A program made the translations under genes and the position numbers. From assembly GCA_016873295.1 (NCBI GenBank), contig VGXM01000008.1:1-64000 (forward strand): a stretch of DNA of 64,000 nucleotides, written 5' to 3'. This DNA comes from Phycisphaerae bacterium. Lineage in GTDB: Bacteria; Planctomycetota; Phycisphaerae; Phycisphaerales; UBA1924. This document shows positions 17,143-25,294 of this stretch, in pieces. A model generated the notes under the pieces. It saw only the letters and a list, made by a program, of their open reading frames with translations. It made no database searches and was not told the origin of the DNA. Within the stretch, counting starts at the first letter, position 1. Every line of letters begins with the position of its first letter.

Positions 17143-17234
17143 CACGACTGTGCCGCTTGGGGCACAGTCGTGCCGGCAGGGCACAGTCGTGCCGGCGGGG
17201 AGAGCACGACTGTTCGCCGAGCCGAACAGTCGTG
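17143..17234. repeat. Hairpin repeat cluster 3
   Basis: One type B hairpin (17143-17172, loop GCTTGG), a duplicated right half of type B (GCACAGTCGTGCCGGC, 17181-17196) and one type A hairpin (17205-17234). All carry the CACGACTGT/ACAGTCGTG outer stem found at 2-251 and 6249-6785. The cluster lies exactly between two truncated genes. Confidence 0.93.
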
Positions 17235-17246
17235 GCACGCCCCCGG

Positions 17247-17269
17247 GTAGGACAGGCGTCCCGCCGGCG
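17247..17269. repeat. Solo REP-like palindrome of the valS-RAYT family
   Basis: GTAG followed by GACAGGCG-TCC-CGCC and then GGCG. This is the palindrome that bounds the RAYT insert in valS, with the right arm partly degenerate. The preceding GTAG equals the tetranucleotide that classical REP elements carry at the foot of the hairpin. Confidence 0.7.
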
Positions 17270-17289
17270 CTGACCTGCGTCCGCAGCGG

Positions 17290-17620
17290 GGACGGCGGCA
17301 CATCCCTGGTCCGCTCGATGGTCAGGCCCAGGCCGTAGTGGAAGACGACGGTCATCGAGGGCAGGCGGTTCCCGATGGCCGAGTTGGGCAGGGCCGCCGC
17401 GACCCGCGGCTCGACGTGCTTCTTACATTGGGGGCACCAGTGGGACGGGATCACATGCTCGGTGGCTTCGACCGGCGTGTCCCGCGGCATGTCCTCGACG
17501 GTGCGGCGACGCCTCCGCCGCGCGGGCGGCACCGCGCCGGCGCACTCCGGGCAGACCGTCAGCGGCGCGACCTTCTCGAGGCGGTCCGGCGGCGGCGTTG
17601 CTGTGTCCCGTCGATGAGCG
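17290..17620 (-). pseudogene. IS66-family transposase remnant
   Basis: Reading the minus strand from about 17620 gives a continuous stretch of roughly 105 codons. It has a zinc-finger pair CPEC and WCPQCKK, the linker TVEDMPRDTPVEATEH, and the start of the core domain ALPNSAIGNRLP then FHYGLGLTI. This is the IS66 TnpC zinc-finger region running into the transposase core, which stops after about 15 residues and runs into the REP-like and hairpin repeats. Both the N-terminus and most of the catalytic domain are missing. Confidence 0.8.
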
Positions 17621-18683
17621 AGGGGCTCGACTCAAACAACCTGCCACCCGGCACGGCCGCGCACGGGTGGCTTGCCATCGGCGGCGAGCGTGTCGAGGGC
17701 GGCTGGCGCTACGCCGAGCGCAACGCCGACGGTGAGCGGATCGGCGTCATCACGCGCTGGGACGCCCCGGCGGAGGGCCAGCCTCGCTACACCGCCGCCA
17801 AGGGCAGCAAGCGGGGCCTGATCTTCCCCGCCGACGGCCTGCACGCCCACTCGGGTGCGAGCGTGCGCGAGCCCGTCCTCATCGCCGGGGGGCCAGCGAC
17901 ACCGTCTGCCTGATCTCGTGCGGCTTCACGGCCATCGGGATCCCAATGGCCGACCGCTGCGCCGATGAACTCGCCCGACTCATCCGCGATCGGCACCAGC
18001 CGCGCCATCGCGCTCCACGCCGCGTGGCACGAGCCCGCGGTGCTGTGGTCGGTCGTCGCTGCGCCGTCCGGCACGGGCACACCGCCATCGCTCGAACTCA
18101 TCGCTCGTCCCGCCGAGCGACGCGGCGCTTCGGCGCTGCGCGGGCACAAGGAAGCGATGAAGCAGCACGCCGCCGAGGTGGCCCAGCATGAGAAGGCCAT
18201 GCGCGCATGGGAGCGTGGCTCGGGCAAGGGCAATCTGTCCTCGACGCCGCCCGCCGCTCCGGAGACACCGGTGTGCGAGCGGATGGTCACGAACGGCGCG
18301 CCGCTCGAAGCGTTGGCGGCCATGCTCGCCGCCGGCCCGCGCGGGCCGCTGCTGACCTGCGACGAACTGGCCGCCTGGCTCGGCGGGTTCACACGCTACT
18401 CCGCGAACGCCGGTCGTCCGGCGAGCGAAGCGGCGCGCTGGCCGCCGCCGCGCCGGGCCAGTTCGCTCCGCGTCGATCGGCGCACCGCCCCGCCGCTGCT
18501 CGTCGGGCGGGCAGCCCTCAACATCGGGGGGTTGATCCAGCCCGCGGCGCTCGCCGCGGCGCTCACGGGCACGGACTTCGACTCGGGGCCGGTCGCCCGG
18601 CTCCTGCTGTCGATCCCCCCACCCCCACTCCCCCACACGCCGATCCCGACCCGGCGCCGGCAGCCCGGCGGCATCTCGCCCAT
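17614..18683 (+). pseudogene. Broken DUF3987 (primase/helicase-like) gene of a mobile element
   Basis: Fragments of one gene in shifted frames. From 17614 a toprim-like part runs through LIFPADGLHAHSG and EPVLIA, then shifts frame near 17885, where GASDTVCLISCGFTAIGIP continues in another frame. From 17965 a DUF3987-type part follows: LWSVVAAPSGTGTPPSLEL (Walker A-like position), a coiled stretch KEAMKQHAAEVAQHEKAM, then LTCDELAAWLGGFTRYS near 18355-18400, PALNIGG and a truncated end. Such proteins are replication genes of integrative elements and phages. Several frameshifts and deletions make it non-functional. Confidence 0.75.
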
Positions 18684-18840
18684 GGTCCAGCGGGCGCACG
18701 GCGTGATGGTCGAAAGGATGGCTCAGGTCGTTGCCAACAGCGCGCTCCGAGCGGGGGGTGCCGGGGTGCGGCAGCCCCCGGCATCCGAGAGACCGATCGC
18801 TTAAACTTGCCAAGTGATCGTCGCTTAGAATGCCGTCCAC

Positions 18841-20526
18841 ATGCCCGCATTGACCGACATCGTTGAACGCGGCTATTTTCCCAAAGAACTTCCGCCGTGT
18901 TTTTCAACGCGGATGTACGCCGCTGCGCTGACGAAGGCCGGGGCCACGCCGCCGCCACAGTTCAACCCCCATGGGTCGATGGCGGATTCCAAGCCCGTGA
19001 CGTTCGCTCTGGCACGGCCCGGGACGCTGCGTCGGAGGCTGGCAATACCGCACCCGACCGCATTCTACCGGATCTCGAGACTGCTCGCGGACCACTGGGC
19101 GACCATTGCTGCGCACTGCGCAACGTCAACGCTGTCGCTCAGCATCCCAGTTGACGATCCGGTTGGTCGTGCGGTCAAGGTGAAGGAGGGGTTCGCAGCC
19201 CGATCTGTGCGCCGCGCGGTAGATCGCGCAGGTTCAAGATACCTGCTTCGTGCAGACTTGGCGGAGTTCTACCCGACGCTGTACACCCACAGCATTCCCT
19301 GGGCCCTGCACACAAAACCAACCGCCAAGGCCAACAGAACGCGGATGCGCGAAGCGCCGTCGGGCCTTTTGGGTAACGACCTCGACTACCACTACATGCG
19401 CTGCAACTCAAACCAGACGAAAGGGATCGCCATCGGCCCCGACCCGTCCTTTGTTATTGCAGAGTCCGTGCTCGCTGCATGCGATGTGCTGCTCGTCACT
19501 CGTTTGCGCGGCGTCCGCGGCTTCCGAATCTACGACGATTTCGAGTTGTGCTTTAACTCGCTTGAACAAGCGGAGCACGGGCTTGCCGTGCTGCAAGGCG
19601 TGCTCGCAGAGTACGAGTTGGCGTTGAACCCTCGAAAGACCAAGATCGTCGCTCTGCCCGATCATCTGGGGTACGACTTTGTCTCGGCGCTCGCGCAGTT
19701 CAACTTCGGGACCGAGCCCGCGTCCCAGGCGGAGGTGTTGATTGCCTTCTTTGGCTGGCTTTTCACCTACTGCAAGTCCCACCCCGATGAACATGTCGTA
19801 AGCTACGGCGTGGGGCGACTCAAGAAGGAAGCAATCGCACCGAGCAACTGGGACATGTTGACCGGCTTGCTTCTGCAAGCCGCCAACGCCGATTCGAGCG
19901 CGTGGCAAAACGTCGCAGAGATCCTAGAAGGGGCCTTCGGGAAGGGCCTGCCCATCGCGAAGCCGCTGATCGCTCGATCCGTCGACGCGGCTATTCTCCG
20001 GCACGCCCCCTGCGGGCACAGCAGTGAACTCGCGTGGGGCCTATGGCTCATGCTCCGACTGCATCTGGAAGTTTCGGCAGAGGCCACGAAGCTGCTAGGT
20101 GTGCTCGACGACCCAGTTGTCGCCCTACTAACGCTCGATGCCGAAGCCGCAGGGCTCTTGCAAGGCACGCTCGACAAGACACGATGGCAGGCGAGGATGA
20201 GTACTCAAGACCTGAAGTCAGACCAGTGGTTGCTCGCCTACGAGGCATTCGTTCAGGGTTGGCTTACCTCTCCCACGGGCGCGGACCACCTCACCGCCGA
20301 TGCGGAGTTCGACTGGCTCAGGAATCAGGGAGTCCGGTTCTACCAGCGGGTCTCGGCGGCGGTGGTTGCGGCACCCAAGCCCACGCTGCCTGTGACAGCG
20401 GCCCCCAAGGCAGGTGTGGTCAAGGCACCATCCAAGCCAGCCGTCCCCGCCCCGTCGGTCTCGGCACCTGCCAAGGAACCGGAACCGTCGACGGAAGCAA
20501 CCGACGATCAGTGGTTCTACTTCTAG
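18841..20526 (+). CDS. Reverse transcriptase of the defence-associated / unknown-group type
   Basis: A 561-residue RNA-directed DNA polymerase. It opens with RGYFPKELPPCFST; motif A is RADLAEFYPTLYTHSIPWALH near residue 140; motif B is KGIAIGPDPSFVIAE near 200; motif C is RIYDDFELCF near 230; then LNPRKTKI. A helical region of about 250 residues follows, then an Ala/Pro-rich linker ending DDQWFYF. Motif style and the long C-terminus resemble AbiK/AbiA-like and DRT defence reverse transcriptases; there is no maturase or group II intron RNA. Its base composition is visibly richer in A/T than its neighbours, so it was probably acquired. Its exact DRT class is not assigned here. Confidence 0.85.
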   Translation: MPALTDIVERGYFPKELPPCFSTRMYAAALTKAGATPPPQFNPHGSMADSKPVTFALARPGTLRRRLAIPHPTAFYRISRLLADHWATIAAHCATSTLSLSIPVDDPVGRAVKVKEGFAARSVRRAVDRAGSRYLLRADLAEFYPTLYTHSIPWALHTKPTAKANRTRMREAPSGLLGNDLDYHYMRCNSNQTKGIAIGPDPSFVIAESVLAACDVLLVTRLRGVRGFRIYDDFELCFNSLEQAEHGLAVLQGVLAEYELALNPRKTKIVALPDHLGYDFVSALAQFNFGTEPASQAEVLIAFFGWLFTYCKSHPDEHVVSYGVGRLKKEAIAPSNWDMLTGLLLQAANADSSAWQNVAEILEGAFGKGLPIAKPLIARSVDAAILRHAPCGHSSELAWGLWLMLRLHLEVSAEATKLLGVLDDPVVALLTLDAEAAGLLQGTLDKTRWQARMSTQDLKSDQWLLAYEAFVQGWLTSPTGADHLTADAEFDWLRNQGVRFYQRVSAAVVAAPKPTLPVTAAPKAGVVKAPSKPAVPAPSVSAPAKEPEPSTEATDDQWFYF

Positions 20527-20679
20527 CAGTTGCTCCTCAGCTTTGCCGGGGGCTACTGCCCCCCGGCACCCCCCGCCCAATCCACCGAAAAGTGCGTTTG
20601 CGGGCCGGGATGAGCGGTTTCCGCCCTGGCGGGCAACGCATCTGCTGTGGCGGGGCCGGTGCTCGCCCCCGTCCGCCTC

Positions 20680-20890
20680 ACACGTCCGACCGTCCAACTC
20701 GCTTGGACGACCGTTCGGCTCGCCCGTCCGATCGGCCAACCGACTTGTCCGATCGCGCGGCTCAATTGGACTGCCGGACGGGTCGATGGTGAGATCGTCC
20801 GCGTCGTGCGTGCGGTCGGCCAATGCGTGTGGGCGGTTGCGCGACTCATGCGGACGCTCGGCCATGTCACGTGGCCGCTCCCGGCGTGCC
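20680..20890. repeat. Degenerate 21-bp tandem repeat
   Basis: About ten degenerate 21-bp units. Read on the plus strand they give seven-residue units such as PVRLTRP, TVQLAWT, TVRLARP, IGQPTCP, IARLNWT, IVRVVRA, VGQCVWA, VARLMRT and LGHVTWP. The opposite strand is open as well, so the coding status is doubtful. It fills the gap between the reverse transcriptase and the split gene that follows; nothing else is seen in 20527-20680. Confidence 0.65.
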
Positions 20891-20895
20891 CGCCC

Positions 20896-21214
20896 ATGGC
20901 CGAACGCCGCTTCCCCAGGCCGGATGGCCACTTCGCCGCGTACATGAACAACTACTTCGAGGCCGTCAAGAAGTGGTGGGACACGCAGGGGCTGGGCCCG
21001 TCCGGCCTCACGCCGCTGGAAGCCGCCCTCGCGGCGTGGAACACCAACTTCGCCGTGCAGGTCGCGCTGCGGGCCGAGGCGGCGGGGGGGCGCCAGAACA
21101 AGGACGCGGCCCGGCGCGAACTCGATGCCGAGGCCCGGCCCTTCACCTCGTTCATCCAGGGCTACCCCAAGACCACCGACGCCGACCGCGCCACCATCGG
21201 CATCACGATCCGCG
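20896..21214 (+). pseudogene. N-terminal half of a split planctomycete protein
   Basis: About 106 residues starting MAERRFPRPDGHFAAYM, continuing with TPLEAALAAW, a helical A-A-R-R-E-L-D-A-E-A-R stretch and TTDADRATIGITIR. I recall this N-terminal module, followed by a fibronectin-like domain, as common in planctomycete and related genomes. The reading frame leaves the conserved sequence at 21211-21214 (CGCG). The matching second half appears at 22667 after the same CGCG. Confidence 0.7.
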
Positions 21215-21227
21215 CCGCCGATGGGGG

Positions 21228-21345
21228 GGGCGGGCGTTCCGCTCCGGACGGCCCAGGCCGCGTTGCGGCACAGCGACCCGAGCCCGACGGCCAATGTCTA
21301 CACCGACCCCAAACTCCTCGACGTGGCCGGGGGAGCGGGGGGTGC
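21228..21345 (+). pseudogene. Tyrosine recombinase C-terminal fragment
   Basis: About 38 residues: GVPLRTAQAALRHSDPS, then TANVYTDPKLLDVAG. This is the end of an XerC/phage-type integrase, with the conserved histidine in LRHSD and the nucleophilic tyrosine in NVYTDP. No upstream catalytic part exists. It sits inside the segment that splits the gene described at 20896 and 22667. Confidence 0.8.
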
Positions 21346-21359
21346 GGTGGATGTTGAAG

Positions 21360-22454
21360 TTACGAGCGCCCGCCCCGCCGCCGCCGCGCCGCGAAGAGGC
21401 CGCCAAGGCCCAGGAGCGCGGCCGCGCCGGGCGCGGGGATCGGCCGCGTCCAGAGCAGGGCTTCGATTCGACCCGTGACCGAGCTGTAGCCCCAGCCGGT
21501 GATGTACGTGTTGACGCTGTCGCTGGAGATCCCGCGTGCCCAGCTCTCCCTGCTGAATCCTGCGGGCAGAAAGGCATGTAGATCAACCCACGAGGCCGCG
21601 GTCCCGCTCCACAGGCTCGCACGGGCCACCCCGCCCACAATGGCCCACCCCGCCTGCTGCCCGCCGCTGGCAGCATACGCGCGGGACCACGTCGAGCCCG
21701 CCGGGTTGAGATCGACCCACGAGGCGGCGGTCCCGCTCCACAGGCTCGCACGGGTCACCCCGCCCACAATGGCGTGCCCCGCCTGCTGCCCGCCGCTGGC
21801 AGCCCACGCAGTGGACTCCGTCGCGTCCGCCGGGTGGAGATCGACCCACGAGGCGGCGGTCCCGCTCCACAGACTCGCACGTTGCACCCCGCCCACCCAG
21901 GCGGACCCCGCCTGCTGCCCGCCGCTGATGGCATACGCGGAGGAATTCGTCGCGCCCGCCGGGTGGAGGTCGACCCACGAGGCGGCGGTCCCGCTCCACA
22001 GGCTCGCACGGATCGCCCCGCCCACAGTGGCCCACCCCGCCTGCTGCCCGGCGCTGATGGCTTGCGCGGCGGACCACGTCGAGCCCGCCGGGTTGAGATC
22101 GACCCACGAGGCCGCGGTCCCGCTCCACAGGCTTGCGTGGTAGTTTTCGCCCACAAGAGCGACCCCCGCCTGCTGCCCGCCGCTGACGCCAAACGCCTCG
22201 GACCACGTCGAGCCCGCCGGGTGGAGATCGACCCACGAGGCGGCGGTCCCGCTCCACAGGCTCGCGTGGCGCACCCCGCCCACATCGCCCCACCCCGCCT
22301 GCTGCCCGCCGCTGGCGGCATTCGCGATGGAACCCGTCGAGCCCGCCGGTTTGAGGTTGGTGACGGTCCACTGCGCGTGCGCCGTGGAGGTCAGGGCGAC
22401 GGTGCTGGTTCAGGCCGCGAGCGCGGCCACGCTGATGACGGACTTCACGGACAT
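21360..22454 (-). pseudogene. Repeat protein with PEP-CTERM-like tail, interrupted by TGA
   Basis: From ATG 22454 the frame encodes a signal-peptide start MSVKSVISVAALAA, then TGA at 22412-22410, then TSTVALTSTAHAQWT. The last part completes an ordinary signal peptide with cleavage after AHA. The mature part is six units of 43 residues (129 bp) built on ASLWSGTAASWVDL and SGGQQAG. The C-terminus is IPAPGAAALLGLGG plus an RRRR cluster, a PEP-CTERM-like sorting signal of Phycisphaerae type. The frame is otherwise open to its end, so one nonsense change inactivates the secretion start unless a later GTG (22283) is used, which would lack a signal peptide. Confidence 0.75.
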
Positions 22455-22666
22455 GAGAGAGACTCCTGGTCTTCGTCTCTCTCCCCTCGGGCTCTCGCCC
22501 GAGTACCAATTACCACGGCCACGCAAGCCGAGTTGCACCGTCCATCACAAAATACCCCACCCCCCCGGTTTGTCAACGGGAATCCCGCGAAGACGTGCAC
22601 CGGCACGAGGGGGCGGCGTGAAGATGGGCACCCCGGCGGCGGCGTTCGGGGGTGTGGCGGGGCCTG

Positions 22667-23074
22667 CGCGACGATTACGTCCTCGCCCAGATCCCCCCGC
22701 CCGCGACGCCCGGCGTGACGCCGCCCCCCGGCACGCCCTTCGCCTTCACCGTCGGCCTCCTGCAGAACGGCGCGCTCGAACTGAAGTGGAAGTGCGCCAA
22801 CCCCAGCGGCACCCAGGGGACCATCTACGAGGTCAAGCGGTCGATCGGCGGCCCCCCCGCGGGCGCGCTCACCTTCGTCGGCGCGACGGGCGTGAAGTCG
22901 TTCACCGACGAGACGCTGCCCAGCGGCTCGGCCCCGGTGACGTACCAGATCACCGCCGTCCGCTCCACCTCGCGCGGCAGCCCCGCGCAGTTCACCGTCA
23001 ACTTCGGCATCGGCGGGCCCGGCCTCACCATCGCCAGCGTGGTCGAGGGCGGGCCGGTGAAGATGGCCGCCTGA
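22667..23074 (+). pseudogene. C-terminal half of the split planctomycete protein (fibronectin-like)
   Basis: About 135 residues from R-D-D-Y-V-L-A-Q, a proline-rich linker (PPPATPGVTPPPGTP), then a beta-sandwich domain of fibronectin type III character (LELKWKC, GTIYEVKRS, SFTDETLPSG, VTYQITAVRS), ending VKMAA. It lacks its own convincing start. Joined at the shared CGCG to the fragment ending at 21214 it continues in frame, so the two appear to be one gene interrupted by about 1.45 kb. Confidence 0.65.
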
Positions 23075-23102
23075 TGCTCGAACGGCAACTTGCTCCGCTC
23101 CA

Positions 23103-23128
23103 ACGGCCCCGGCCCGCGCCGGGGCCGT
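23103..23128. terminator. GC-rich hairpin after split gene
   Basis: ACGGCCCCGG / CCGGGGCCGT, 10-bp perfect stem with a 6-nt loop, 28 bases after the stop at 23074. There is no T-run after it, so termination is only possible, not certain. Confidence 0.45.
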
Positions 23129-23302
23129 CGCCGCTCGTGGGACAACGGACCAAGACCCGCGGCGGCGGCTGGCGGCGTTCCCCGCCCTTGCGACGGCGCG
23201 GGCGTGGCCGGACACGGTGGGCGGCGCGGCCCACGGACTCCCCGCGGCCCGGCGTCGCCCGGCGAAGCGCCGATCGGACGTGATCGACACGGAAACAACA
23301 GA

Positions 23303-23326
23303 CCCCGGCCGTCGCCGGGGTTTGTG
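23303..23326 (+). terminator. Candidate terminator facing tRNA-Gly
   Basis: CCCCGGC / GCCGGGG stem with loop CGTC, followed by TTTGTGCTT. It lies between the split gene and the 3' end of the minus-strand tRNA-Gly and could end plus-strand transcription. Confidence 0.55.
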
Positions 23327-23351
23327 CTTGATTCCGCCGAGTGCTCAGAAG

Positions 23352-23423
23352 AGCGGGCGACCGGGATCGAACCGGCGACATTCAGCTTGGGAAGCTGACG
23401 TTCTACCGCTGAACTACGCCCGC
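23352..23423 (-). tRNA. tRNA-Gly (anticodon CCC)
   Basis: Folds as a standard cloverleaf: acceptor GCGGGCG/CGCCCGC, D-arm GTTC...GAAC, anticodon stem TCAGC/GCTGA with loop TTCCCAA, and T-arm GCCGG-TTCGATC-CCGGT. CCA is not encoded. The 3' end points at the region of mobile-element remnants (17.0-23.1 kb), the usual orientation for a tRNA integration target. Confidence 0.95.
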
Positions 23424-23476
23424 GGCGGGGGCAGTATACGCCCCGAACCCGCCGCGCGGGGGGGCCGCGCCCCGCG

Positions 23477-24058
23477 TCAGACGCCCTCTCCCGCCTCGGC
23501 CGGGCCCCGGTCGGGCCGCTTGCCCAGGAACCCGAACCACACCAGGCAGAAGAGCGGGTACGCGGCCCCCAAGAAGATCCCGAAGGCCATTCCGATGGAC
23601 TGGCCGATCCCGCCGCCCTGCATCGACTTGGCGAGCGGGTTGTCGGGGTTGTCCAGGGCCCATTGCCTGATCGCCGCCTGCTGCTGAAGCTGGACGTAGA
23701 TGCCGAAGGCCATCGAGAGCAGCCCGAGCACGACGTAGGCCAGGTGCAGGGGCTTCCCGGCGGGCTTCCGCCCCACCGTCACCGCCCCCGCGATGATCAG
23801 CACCGTCGTCACGATCAGGCTCACGCCCAGCGATGCGAACATGAGCGGGCTGGGCTGGGCCCAGGGCGGCGGAGGGTTCATCATCTCCGGCGGCATGAAC
23901 ATGCCGCTCAGGAACGGCGACGCCGCCCCGCACCCCACGCACACGAGCCCGATCGACCCCCACACGATGCTGATGATGCCCACGACCTTGGGCCACTTGG
24001 GGGGCTCGATCCCGGTCAGGTCCAGGTCGTCGGGGGGAGAAGCGGGGTCGTGGCTCAT
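23477..24058 (-). CDS. Hypothetical four-pass membrane protein
   Basis: A 193-residue protein with a hydrophilic N-terminus and about four transmembrane segments: VVGIISIVWGSIGLVCVG, LMFASLGVSLIVTTVLIIAG, LAYVVLGLLSMAFGIYV and AFGIFLGAAYPLFCLVWFGF. No catalytic motif is seen. It lies downstream of pheS on the same strand with a gap of about 40 bp and may share its transcript. I know no function; the layout resembles unnamed membrane proteins of Phycisphaerae. Confidence 0.75.
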   Translation of the reverse strand: MSHDPASPPDDLDLTGIEPPKWPKVVGIISIVWGSIGLVCVGCGAASPFLSGMFMPPEMMNPPPPWAQPSPLMFASLGVSLIVTTVLIIAGAVTVGRKPAGKPLHLAYVVLGLLSMAFGIYVQLQQQAAIRQWALDNPDNPLAKSMQGGGIGQSIGMAFGIFLGAAYPLFCLVWFGFLGKRPDRGPAEAGEGV

Positions 24059-24100
24059 ACGGGTCTCCTTGGGAGCGCCGGGCTCGCGGTTGCGTCGGCG

Positions 24101-25138
24101 TCAGACCTGAGACAGGAAGCGCAGGTCGTTCTCGAAGAGCATCCGGATGTCCGGGATGCCGTACTTGCCCATGGCGAGGCGTTCGATCCCGAAGCCGAAG
24201 GCGAATCCGGTCCATTCCTCGGGGTCGATGCCGCAGGCCTCGAAGACGGCCGGATCGACCATGCCGCAGCCGCCCAGCTCGATCCAGCGCTCGGGCTGCC
24301 CCTCGCGGAGCCGGATCTTCATGTCGAACTCGGCGGAGGGCTCGGTGAAGGGAAAGAAGCTGGGGCGCAGGCGCACCTGGGCCGCCGGCCCGAAGTAGGC
24401 GTGGGCGAAGCTCGCCAGCGTCGACTTCAGGTCCGCCACGCTCACGCCGCGGTCCACGAACAACCCCTCGATCTGGTGGAACATGAAGGAGTGCGTGGCG
24501 TCGACGGTGTCGGGGCGGTAGACGCGCCCCGGCGCCACGACGCGCACGGGCCCCGCCAGCCGCCCGCCCCCCGCCCTCACCGCCGCCTCCATGACGCGGA
24601 CTTGCACCGTGCTGGTCTGGCTCCGCAGCATCCGCGGGCGGTCGGTGCCGCGCGGGTCGTCCACGTAGAAGTTGTCCGCCGGGTCGCGGGCCGGGTGGTC
24701 CGCCGGGATGTTCAGCTTCACGAAGTTGTTCTCGTCGCTCTCCAGCTCGGGCCCCTCGGCCACGTCGAAGCCCATGCGGGCGAAGACGTCGACCAGCTCG
24801 TCGCGCACGCGCGTGATGATGTGCTTCCTGCCCACGGCCTCGCTGCGGACGAGCCCCGGCTCGCTGACGTCGTGGACCGGCCCCGCCGACGCCGCGCCCT
24901 CCGACGACGCCTTCTTCTCCGAGAACGCCCCTTCCAGGGCCGCACGGACCTCGTTCATGCGCTGCCCGACCGCCGCCTTCTGGTCCTTGGGCAGCCCCGC
25001 GAACGCCGTCATCGCGTCCTTGAGCTTTCCCTTGGGGCCCAGGAAGCGAAGCCGCCACGCCTCGAGCGCGTCGGCGTCATGGGCGCCCGTGAGCGCCTCG
25101 ATCCCCTCCGCCCTCAATGCCTCCAGCCGCTCGATCAT
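24101..25138 (-). CDS. pheS: Phenylalanyl-tRNA synthetase alpha subunit
   Basis: Class II synthetase catalytic subunit, 345 residues, charging tRNA-Phe together with PheT. An N-terminal coiled coil is followed by the catalytic core: HPARDPADNFY, motif 2 region SFMFHQIEGLFVD, GGCGMVDPAVFEACG and the motif 3 region GFGIERLAMGKYGIPDIR near the end. pheT is not adjacent in the window: the downstream gene is an unrelated membrane protein. Upstream on the same strand is rplQ, 156 bp away. Confidence 0.95.
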   Translation of the reverse strand: MIERLEALRAEGIEALTGAHDADALEAWRLRFLGPKGKLKDAMTAFAGLPKDQKAAVGQRMNEVRAALEGAFSEKKASSEGAASAGPVHDVSEPGLVRSEAVGRKHIITRVRDELVDVFARMGFDVAEGPELESDENNFVKLNIPADHPARDPADNFYVDDPRGTDRPRMLRSQTSTVQVRVMEAAVRAGGGRLAGPVRVVAPGRVYRPDTVDATHSFMFHQIEGLFVDRGVSVADLKSTLASFAHAYFGPAAQVRLRPSFFPFTEPSAEFDMKIRLREGQPERWIELGGCGMVDPAVFEACGIDPEEWTGFAFGFGIERLAMGKYGIPDIRMLFENDLRFLSQV

Positions 25139-25294
25139 CGCGACCCTCGCACGGGCGGCCCCGGGTCCAACGCCACCGGGGCCCCGCCCCCGCCATCGAG
25201 CCCCGAGTGTAGCGACAGCCGCCCCCGCGCCGCCAAACGAACCGGGCCCGCGCCCGGCGCGAGCCCCGTGGTCGGATCCGATGCCCCGGCCGCC

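Noticed and set aside
20034-21294. Overlapping frames on both strands around the 21-bp repeat
   Set aside because: Composition-driven; only the fragment from 20896 shows conserved sequence.
22410-22412. Selenocysteine codon
   Set aside because: The TGA is in a signal peptide where selenocysteine makes no sense; a nonsense mutation or sequencing error is simpler.
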